From the NCBI RefSeq assembly GCF_005844085.1, contig NZ_VCDI01000003.1, positions 186,001 through 250,000 of the forward strand: a DNA stretch of 64,000 nt. The letters are read 5' to 3'. A program made the position numbers and the translations under genes. Below, piece after piece: positions 55,421 to 64,000 of this stretch. This DNA is from Lichenicoccus roseus (lineage in GTDB: Bacteria; Pseudomonadota; Alphaproteobacteria; Acetobacterales; Acetobacteraceae). How positions within the stretch are numbered: the stretch's first letter is position 1; each line of letters starts with the position of its first letter. The notes beneath the pieces were generated by a model. That model was not told where the DNA came from and did no database searches. It was given only the letters and a program-made list of their open reading frames with translations.

Positions 55421-56029
55421 TCAGGCCGCCTTGAGCTGCGCCTCGGCGAACTCGTAGTTGGCGATCTTGTCGAGGAAGTTGGTCACGTAGTCAGGCCGGC
55501 GGTTGCGGAAGTCGATGTAGTAGCTGTGCTCCCAGACATCGAGGCCGAGCAGCACCTTGCCCTCGCCGGTGGCGACCGGATTGGAGCCGTTCGGCGACTT
55601 GGTCACCTTGAGCTTGCCGTCGCTGCCGGCGACCAGCCATGCCCAGCCGGAACCAAACTGGGTGGTGGCGGCGGTCTTGAAGGCCTCCTTGAACTTCTCG
55701 ACGCTGCCGAAGTCCTCGGTGATCTTGCTCTCCAGCGACCCGGGGATCGCGCCGCCGGTCGGCGACAGCGCCTGCCAGAACACGATGTGGTTCCAATGCT
55801 GGCCCGCATTGTTGAAAACCGGCGCCATCTCTGCATTGCCGTGGCTATGCTTGATGATGTCCTCGAGCGACTTGCCCTGCAGGGCCTCGTTCTTCTCGAC
55901 GAAGCCGTTCAGCGCGGTGACGTAGGCCTGGTGATGCTTGTCGTGATGCAGCTCGAGCGTCTCCTGGCACATGCCGCGCCCGGCAAGGGCGTTGTAGGCA
56001 TACGGCAGTGGCGGCAGTTCGAAGGCCAT
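55421..56029 (-). CDS. sodB: Superoxide dismutase, iron type
   Basis: A 202-residue Fe/Mn SOD. Metal ligands lie in LELHHDKHHQAYV, FNNAGQHWNHIVFW and LDVWEHSYYIDFRNRRPDYV. The Gln in AGQHW sits where iron SODs carry their second-sphere Gln, and the later NQD motif of manganese enzymes is absent (SPNGSNPV), so an iron enzyme is favoured, though cambialistic use is possible. It is cytoplasmic, with no signal peptide. It separates yajC from the synthase-like gene. Confidence 0.93.
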   Translation of the reverse strand: MAFELPPLPYAYNALAGRGMCQETLELHHDKHHQAYVTALNGFVEKNEALQGKSLEDIIKHSHGNAEMAPVFNNAGQHWNHIVFWQALSPTGGAIPGSLESKITEDFGSVEKFKEAFKTAATTQFGSGWAWLVAGSDGKLKVTKSPNGSNPVATGEGKVLLGLDVWEHSYYIDFRNRRPDYVTNFLDKIANYEFAEAQLKAA

Positions 56030-56190
56030 GCGGAATTCTCCTTAGCTTGTGGTGCTCTACGACAACCACCTAGCGTTTCGCGGCAGCGCAGGTTTGCGCT
56101 TCGTCTCAGGCACGCCTGTCTCAGCTATGGAGCATCCCGCGCGTCGTCAAGCGAGTTGCCGTGCTTGACACGCGGCGTCATCTGACGGTC

Positions 56191-56949
56191 ATGGCCAACT
56201 CCCTCTCCGCTGCCGGCGCGATCGCACAGCGCCACGATCCCGACCGCTTCCTCACCGCGTTGTTCGCGCCGGCCGTTCGACGCGAGCGCCTGTTCGTGCT
56301 GATCGCTGTCAACCACGAGCTGGTGCGGGCGCTGGAGATGACCACGTCCCGCGCCATCGCCGGCCCGATGGCGGCGCTGATCCGGCTGCAGTGGTGGCGC
56401 GATGTCATCGAGGGACGGTCGGCAGGCCACGAGCTGGCGGCGCCGCTGCAGGCGATGCTCGGCGATCACACCTTGCCGCGCGAGACCCTGCTGGAGGTGA
56501 TAGAGGCGCGCGAGGCCGAGGCGGAGGGTCTGGAGACCATGCAAGCCTGGCGGGAAGCCATGCTGGGCGGGCCGGGCGGGCTGCAGGTGGCGTTCGCACA
56601 GGCGCTGGGCGAGAAGGATCCGGATGTGCTGCGCCGGCTGCGGGCGGCTGGGGCTGCCTATGGGGCCGGCGCACTGCTGCGGCACCTTCCGGCGGTCCTG
56701 GCGCTGGGACGCGAACCGTTTCCGCCGGATGCCCCGCCGGACAGGGCTGCCTGGCTGCGCGAGGAGGGCCAGGGATGGCTGTCGCAGGCCGGGCGGCCGG
56801 GTCTGTCCCGCCCGTGCCGCGCCGCGGGGCTGATCAGGGTGCTGGCGTCGCGCGACCTGTCTGCGTCGCATGACAACCCCGCCGCCGCGCAGCGTGGACT
56901 GGGCGATCGGCTGGCAGTCCTGGCGGCCTCGCTGCGCGCCAGGCCGTGA
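56191..56949 (+). CDS. Squalene/phytoene synthase-family protein, probably non-catalytic
   Basis: A 252-residue helical protein: QRHDPDRFLTALFAPAVRRE, LIRLQWWRDVIEGRSAGHEL, LLEVIEAREAEAEGLETMQA and AAYGAGALLRHLPAVLALGR. The fold matches the prenyl-transferase family, but the first Asp-rich metal motif is replaced (VNHELVRALE), so it more likely resembles NDUFAF6-type complex I assembly factors than a synthase. GTG 56161 would add ten residues. ATG 56191 fits homologues better. It lies downstream of yajC in related genomes, which supports old linkage. Confidence 0.75.
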   Translation: MANSLSAAGAIAQRHDPDRFLTALFAPAVRRERLFVLIAVNHELVRALEMTTSRAIAGPMAALIRLQWWRDVIEGRSAGHELAAPLQAMLGDHTLPRETLLEVIEAREAEAEGLETMQAWREAMLGGPGGLQVAFAQALGEKDPDVLRRLRAAGAAYGAGALLRHLPAVLALGREPFPPDAPPDRAAWLREEGQGWLSQAGRPGLSRPCRAAGLIRVLASRDLSASHDNPAAAQRGLGDRLAVLAASLRARP

Positions 56950-56955
56950 ACCAGG

Positions 56956-59820
<2,865 letters not shown>

Positions 59821-59846
59821 CCGTGGTTTCCTGCTTCTGGTCGTTC

Positions 59847-59861
59847 GTTCATACTATGTTC
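59847..59861. promoter_or_regulatory. LexA (SOS) box between uvrA and ssb
   Basis: GTTC (59847-59850), seven bases, GTTC (59858-59861): an exact match to the alphaproteobacterial LexA operator GTTC-N7-GTTC. It lies 27 nt upstream of the uvrA start and 131 nt upstream of ssb, so it probably represses uvrA and perhaps both genes until DNA damage. Confidence 0.85.
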
Positions 59862-59991
59862 CGCACCGACGGGCTACCATGCCGGCAGGGGACCCCCGTC
59901 GGGCTGGTGCAGTGGTCCGGCTGCTTGGGTAAGCTGGGATCAGCGTGACCGCGCCCGCCTGGCCGGTCCACAGGAAAGACAGGAAGTGACG

Positions 59992-60519
59992 ATGGCCGGA
60001 AGCGTGAACAAGGTGATCCTGATCGGAAACCTGGGAAAAGACCCGGAAGTCCGCAACGCCCAGAACGGTACAAAGATCGTGACCTTCACGCTGGCCACCA
60101 GCGAGACCTGGAACGACAAGGCCTCCGGCGAGCGCAAGGAGAAGACCGAGTGGCACCGGGTTGTGGTGTTCAACGAGCGGATCGCGGACGTGGCCGAGCG
60201 CTTCCTCAAGAAGGGCCGCAAGGTGTTCGTCGAGGGCACGCTGCAGACCCGGAAATGGACCGACCAGTCGGGCGCCGAGAAATTCACCACCGAGGTGGTG
60301 ATCGACCGCTTCCGCGGTGACCTGCAGCTGATCGACTCCAACCGCGGCGGCGACGAAGGCGGCGGGTTCGAGGGCGGCGGCGGTGGCTACTCGGCTCCTC
60401 GCCAGGTTGCCGGACCAGCTCGCGGGGCCGCGCCGGGCCGTGGCAGCCCGGCTCCGGCGCCAGGTGGCTGGGATGCCCCCGGCGGCGGCAGCGACCTGGA
60501 CGACGAGATCCCGTTCTAG
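59992..60519 (+). CDS. ssb: Single-stranded DNA-binding protein
   Basis: A 175-residue SSB. The OB fold runs from KVILIGNLGKDPEVRNAQNG to TTEVVIDRFRGDLQLID, with ERFLKKGRKVFVEGTLQTRK inside. A Gly/Pro-rich tail follows, and the acidic C-terminal tip DLDDEIPF recruits partner proteins. ATG 59992 follows AGGAAGTGAC. Hairpins lie directly after the stop. Confidence 0.97.
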   Translation: MAGSVNKVILIGNLGKDPEVRNAQNGTKIVTFTLATSETWNDKASGERKEKTEWHRVVVFNERIADVAERFLKKGRKVFVEGTLQTRKWTDQSGAEKFTTEVVIDRFRGDLQLIDSNRGGDEGGGFEGGGGGYSAPRQVAGPARGAAPGRGSPAPAPGGWDAPGGGSDLDDEIPF

Positions 60520-60530
60520 GGAGCGCGAAG

Positions 60531-60570
60531 CGGGGGCGCCGCCCCCGGCGCGACGGGGCCACAGGGCCCC
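60531..60570. repeat. Two GC-rich hairpins after ssb
   Basis: CGGGGGC/GCCCCCG at 60531-60547 (3-nt loop) and GGGGCC/GGCCCC at 60555-60570 (4-nt loop). They may terminate ssb. Their make-up resembles the hairpin cluster before recQ, which suggests a shared intergenic repeat family. AT-rich sequence starts just after, at 60579. Confidence 0.5.
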
Positions 60571-60687
60571 CTCGTGGCCTTAATCAATACGCAACCAATA
60601 GTCGTTTATCTTGTGACAGTTGTCTCGCAGTTCGTTCCGGCTTCGAGATTTAACTCTGGATGCTACGCACCTCTTCGAGAGAGCAGC

Positions 60688-60981
60688 ATGTCACAGGGCA
60701 GTGTCATCAAGTCCGCCATCGGGCGTCCGCCGAAATCCTACGCGGCGTTGCCCTGCGTCGACGAGACGGCCTTCTGGTGCGAGCAGGCCTGCAGGAGCGA
60801 AGCCAGCGGGGATTTCAGCGACGCGAGCCGGTTCTGGCTGGTGGCGCTGACCATGTCGAGACGTCAGGCCGCCGCGCTGGACAGGGTGCCCGACCTGCAC
60901 ATGCTGCGCTCGCGCCTGGCCCGGGCGACCCTGGTCCTGGATCTCTGGACCACCAAGCCCAGGTGCAGGATGGTCAACTGA
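60688..60981 (+). CDS. Small protein of unknown function
   Basis: 97 residues: VIKSAIGRPPKSYAALPCVD, ETAFWCEQACRSEASGDFSD, ASRFWLVALTMSRRQAAALD, then RSRLARATLVLDLWTTKPRC. The GDFxxAxxFWxxAL pattern faintly recalls the ANR family of small regulators of AraC-type activators, but this is a weak resemblance. The ATG at 60688 follows GAGAGAGCAGC, and the region upstream (60577-60660) is clearly more AT-rich than the window, as expected for its own promoter. It ends 32 nt before the glutathione S-transferase gene. Confidence 0.6.
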   Translation: MSQGSVIKSAIGRPPKSYAALPCVDETAFWCEQACRSEASGDFSDASRFWLVALTMSRRQAAALDRVPDLHMLRSRLARATLVLDLWTTKPRCRMVN

Positions 60982-61013
60982 TCGCATGGACCACGCGATC
61001 GGAGGAAGCCGGT

Positions 61014-61796
61014 TTGATCCTGTACGACCACCCGCTCTCGTCCTACTGCCAGAAGGTGAAGATCGCGCTGCGCGAGAAGGGCGTCGCCTTCGAGCGGATC
61101 TTGCCGGAGGATTTCGGCACCGGCCGGCGCGATACCGGGTTCGCCAACGCCAACCCGCGCGGCGAGGTGCCGGTGCTGCTGCCCGACGGCCGGACGCCGA
61201 TCTTCGAGTCCACGATCATCCTCGACTTCATCGAGGAGAGCTGGCCGGAGCCGGCCCTGCTGCCGCGCGATGCGTTGCGCCGCGCCTATGCACGCATGAC
61301 CGAGGAGGTCTGCGACTCCCAGTATGAAGCGGTGAACTGGGGGTTCGGAGAGCTGCTGTGGTTCCGCCGCGCCGAGGGTGCGGCGGCGCAGCGGCTCAAG
61401 GAGCAGGCCGCGCGCGACACCACTGCACTGCAGGACTGGCTTGCCGGCCGGCTCGGCGATGCGGACTGGTTCGGCGGCCACGCCTTCGGCTGGGCCGACG
61501 CAGCGGTGGCGCCGATGGTCAACCGATCGGTGCATTACGGTCTCGGACCGCCACCGGGCTCGCCGCTTGCGGAGTGGCACACGAGGCTGCAGACACGGGC
61601 TTCGGTGCAGGAGACTTTCGAGGAGTTCGACCAAGCGGCGGCGAAGATGCAGGCGGCGGCCGATTTCTACCGCACCGGCGGCCGCCGGCGGGAATATCGC
61701 GACCACCGGCTGGAGTGGATGATCCGCTCCGGCGGCATCGATGTCGTGCTGGCTGGCCTGCGCGACGACACGATCCGCTTCTCGTGGCCGGGATGA
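61014..61796 (+). CDS. Glutathione S-transferase family protein
   Basis: A 260-residue GST. The thioredoxin-like half reads LILYDHPLSSYCQKVKIALR, GEVPVLLPDGRTPIFESTII and LDFIEESWPEPALLPRDALR. The helical half includes LKEQAARDTTALQDWLAGRL and FGWADAAVAPMVNRSVHYGL. Glutathione would bind at the SSYCQK and ES(T)II sites. The start is TTG 61014, with GGAGGAAG five bases upstream. No ATG suits the fold. The C-terminal ~30 residues are an added charged segment. The substrate is unknown. Confidence 0.85.
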   Translation: MILYDHPLSSYCQKVKIALREKGVAFERILPEDFGTGRRDTGFANANPRGEVPVLLPDGRTPIFESTIILDFIEESWPEPALLPRDALRRAYARMTEEVCDSQYEAVNWGFGELLWFRRAEGAAAQRLKEQAARDTTALQDWLAGRLGDADWFGGHAFGWADAAVAPMVNRSVHYGLGPPPGSPLAEWHTRLQTRASVQETFEEFDQAAAKMQAAADFYRTGGRRREYRDHRLEWMIRSGGIDVVLAGLRDDTIRFSWPG

Positions 61797-61835
61797 AGCG
61801 GGGCCGGGATGAAACGGGGCCTGGATGAAGCGGAG
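61788..61835. repeat. Three tandem 16-nt repeats at the GST/SDR junction
   Basis: CCGGGATGAAGCGGGG (61788-61803), CCGGGATGAAACGGGG (61804-61819) and CCTGGATGAAGCGGAG (61820-61835). The first contains the stop of the transferase gene (TGA 61794-61796). Each carries ATGA, and the third supplies the GGAG ribosome site of the next gene. Confidence 0.75.
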
Positions 61836-61841
61836 AACCAC

Positions 61842-62654
61842 ATGACGCACGACATGACCGGCAAGGTGGCCATCGTCACCGGCGCCACCCAGGGCCTCGG
61901 CGCCGCCATCGCCCGTGAGCTGGCGCGGCGTGGCGCGGCGGCCCTGGTCATCACCGGGCGCAACCGGACGCGCGGCGAGGCGGTGGCGGCGTCCATCATG
62001 GCGGCGAGCAGCACCCAGGTGGCGTTCGTGCCGGCCGAGCTGCATGACGTCGCCGCCTGTCGCGAGGTGGTGGCTCAGACCGATCGCCGCTTCGGCCGCG
62101 TCGATACGCTGGTGAACTCGGCCGGGTCGACCGATCGCGGCACCATCCTCGACACCACGCCGGAGCTGTTCGACGCTATCTTCGCGGTCAACGTGCGGGC
62201 GCCGTTCTTCCTGATGCAGGACTGCATCAAGCTGATGCGGCGGGACGGCATCGAGGGCACCATCGTCAATATCGGCTCGATGTCGGCGCTTGCAGGCCAG
62301 CCGTTCATCGCGGCCTACTCTGCCTCGAAGGGTGCGCTCGGGACCCTGACCCGCAACACCGCCTACGCGCTGCTGCGCAACCGCATCCGCGTCAATGCCC
62401 TGCATATCGGCTGGATGGCGTCGGACGGCGAGGACCGCATCCAGCGCGAATATCACGGCGCCGACGAGGATTGGCTGGCGGCGGCGGCGCAGAACCAGCC
62501 GGCTGGCCGGCTGATCGACCCGGTGGAGGTCGCACGCGCGGTGGCCTTCCTGGCCACCTCGGAGTCTGGCCTGATGACCGGGTCGGTGATCGAATACGAC
62601 CAGGCGATCTGGGGCGCCTATGAGACCGCGCCGGCACCGCAGCGACCCCTGTAG
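61842..62654 (+). CDS. Short-chain dehydrogenase/reductase
   Basis: A 270-residue SDR. Cofactor motif TGATQGLGAAIARELARRGA, then LVNSAGSTDRG (NAG-like), the catalytic Ser in IGSMSALAG and Tyr/Lys in YSASKGALG. ITGRNRTRGE after the second strand suggests NADP(H). C-terminal IDPVEVARAVAFLATSESGL is typical of classical SDRs. The ATG at 61842 has GGAG seven bases upstream. The open frame extends to 61809 through the tandem repeat. The substrate cannot be named. Confidence 0.87.
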   Translation: MTHDMTGKVAIVTGATQGLGAAIARELARRGAAALVITGRNRTRGEAVAASIMAASSTQVAFVPAELHDVAACREVVAQTDRRFGRVDTLVNSAGSTDRGTILDTTPELFDAIFAVNVRAPFFLMQDCIKLMRRDGIEGTIVNIGSMSALAGQPFIAAYSASKGALGTLTRNTAYALLRNRIRVNALHIGWMASDGEDRIQREYHGADEDWLAAAAQNQPAGRLIDPVEVARAVAFLATSESGLMTGSVIEYDQAIWGAYETAPAPQRPL

Positions 62655-62735
62655 CGACCGGCCCCCCGGTTCCGGTGTCCGCCCAGCCGTGCCATACCGT
62701 CTTCGACAGCGGTTTCGCGAACAGGAGACACCTCG

Positions 62736-64000
62736 ATGTCAAGTCAAGCCGATAGCCATTCTTCAGCCTCCTCATCGACCGCGCCTGCCGAGCCAAAGTC
62801 GGTGCCGAAGCCGCGCGACCAGCATCTGCGCGACCTCGCCGATTGTATCCGCTTCCTGTCGATGGACGCCGTGCAGCAGGCCAAGAGCGGGCATCCGGGC
62901 GCGCCGATGGGCATGGCCGATATTGCGACCGTACTCTACAAGGATTTCATGCAGTTCGATGCGGCCGATCCGCATTGGTTCGATCGCGACCGCTTCCTGC
63001 TGTCGAACGGGCACGGCTCGATGCTGCTGTACAGCCTGCTGTACCTGACCGGCTCGCACGACATGACGATCGACGAGCTGAAGCGCTTCCGCCAGATCGA
63101 CAGCAAGACCGCCGGCCACCCCGAATACAAGCATGCCGATGGCATCGAGACGACCACCGGCCCGCTTGGCCAGGGTATCGCCAACTCGGTCGGCTTCGCG
63201 CTGTCCGAGCGCATCCTGAACGCGAAGTTCGGCGACGATCTCTGCAAGCACTGGACCTATGTGTTCCTCGGCGACGGCTGCCTGATGGAGGGCATCAGCC
63301 AGGAAGCGATCTCGATGGCCGGCCACTTCAAGCTCGGCCACCTGATCGCGTTCTGGGACAACAACTCGATCTCGATCGACGGCGCCACCAGCCTGTCGGT
63401 GTCGGACAACGAGGTCGAGCGGTTCCGCGCCTCCGGCTGGCACGTGCAGGAGATCGACGGCCACGACACCGATGCGATCCGCGACGCCATCCACGCCGCC
63501 CGCGCGGTGACCGACAAGCCGTCGATGATCGCCTGCAAGACCATCATCGGCTTCGGCTTCCCGACCAAGGCCGGCACCCAGAAGGCGCATAGCGACGCAC
63601 CGGGCGAGGAGGAGATCGCCGGTGCCCGCAAGATCCTGGGCTGGGACTACCCGCCGTTCGTGATCCCCGAGCACCTGCTGTCGGCCTGGCGCGAGATCGG
63701 CTCGAAGGGCAGGGCGGCGCGCCTTGCCTGGGCCGATCGGGTCAAGGCGGCGCCGACCGAACTGCGCACCGAGTTCGAGCGCCGCAACAACGGCGAGCTG
63801 CCGGCCGACTGGAAGAAGGCGATCTCCGCGGCACGCGCCGAGTTCATCGCCAGCGGCAAGGAAATGGCCACCCGTTCGGCCAGCGGCGCGGTGCTGGATC
63901 ATCTCGCGGCCGCCATCCCGGAGCTGCTCGGGGGCTCGGCCGACCTGACGCCGTCGAACAACACGCGCGCCAAGGGCATGGTCGAGATCCGGCCCGGCGA
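62736..64000 (+). CDS. tkt: Transketolase, N-terminal part
   Basis: 421 codons are visible and the gene runs off the right edge. After a Ser/Ala-rich leader, FLSMDAVQQAKSGHPGAPMG opens the enzyme. FLLSNGHGSMLLYSLLYLTG, GHPEYKHADGIETTTGPLGQ and the thiamine-diphosphate motif GDGCLMEGISQEAISMAGHF followed by AFWDNNSISIDG are intact. It transfers two-carbon units in the pentose phosphate pathway. The ATG 62736 follows AGGAGACACCTCG. The leader of ~30 residues is longer than in most transketolases. Confidence 0.95.
   Translation, partial: MSSQADSHSSASSSTAPAEPKSVPKPRDQHLRDLADCIRFLSMDAVQQAKSGHPGAPMGMADIATVLYKDFMQFDAADPHWFDRDRFLLSNGHGSMLLYSLLYLTGSHDMTIDELKRFRQIDSKTAGHPEYKHADGIETTTGPLGQGIANSVGFALSERILNAKFGDDLCKHWTYVFLGDGCLMEGISQEAISMAGHFKLGHLIAFWDNNSISIDGATSLSVSDNEVERFRASGWHVQEIDGHDTDAIRDAIHAARAVTDKPSMIACKTIIGFGFPTKAGTQKAHSDAPGEEEIAGARKILGWDYPPFVIPEHLLSAWREIGSKGRAARLAWADRVKAAPTELRTEFERRNNGELPADWKKAISAARAEFIASGKEMATRSASGAVLDHLAAAIPELLGGSADLTPSNNTRAKGMVEIRPG

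Overview
This is a high-GC chromosomal window from an alphaproteobacterium, most likely of the Acetobacteraceae (Rhodospirillales). The evidence is a PhyR/NepR/EcfG-type general stress locus, the alphaproteobacterial LexA box GTTC-N7-GTTC between uvrA and ssb, the order pcm-tolC-popZ-valS, and the order argS(remnant)-SPOR-nagZ-scpA-scpB-tatB-tatC-serS. No phage, insertion sequence or CRISPR array is visible. Genes are tightly packed with many 1-8 nt overlaps, and no gene-free stretch exceeds 300 bases. Family assignments come from reading motifs, not from database searches, and start codons are inferred.

Layout. 1-3453 (minus): the GlgE alpha-glucan pathway (glgE, then treS running off the left edge). 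3720-8155: general stress response (phyR divergent from two ECF sigma factors, nepR and a HisKA_2 histidine kinase). 8286-14287: cydDC, an OmpA-like lipoprotein and recQ. 14357-18659: glpK facing a zinc alcohol dehydrogenase, then a copper chaperone coupled to a diiron ferritin-like protein. 18861-21665: nrdR-nusB-thiL and a convergent lipoprotein. 21791-23737: an AtzG/AtzE/AtzH-like amidase operon. 23911-26596: a GH16 glycanase with glycine-rich repeats, a DUF4337-like membrane protein and tRNA-Cys.

26858-38916 is the most distinctive block. It is a chemotaxis operon (STAS, cheY, cheA, cheW, a soluble PAS chemoreceptor, cheR, cheD, cheB) followed by partner-switching genes: an RsbW-like ATPase, a PP2C/SpoIIE phosphatase with a degenerate receiver, a soluble MCP-like protein carrying a CheZ-like FQDxTxQ motif, and a second STAS protein. 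It could link chemosensing to a phosphorylation-controlled STAS output.

38971-44809: pcm, tolC, popZ-like and valS. 44818-46504 (minus): rlpA, xth and erpA-like. 46620-53525: an argS-derived protein that keeps the N-terminal and anticodon-binding domains but has lost the catalytic core, then SPOR, nagZ, scpA, scpB, tatB, tatC and serS. 53597-60519: host-attachment-like protein, DUF815 ATPase, yajC, Fe-SOD, a squalene/phytoene synthase-like protein, uvrA and ssb. 60688-64000: a small unknown protein, a glutathione S-transferase, an SDR oxidoreductase and the start of transketolase.
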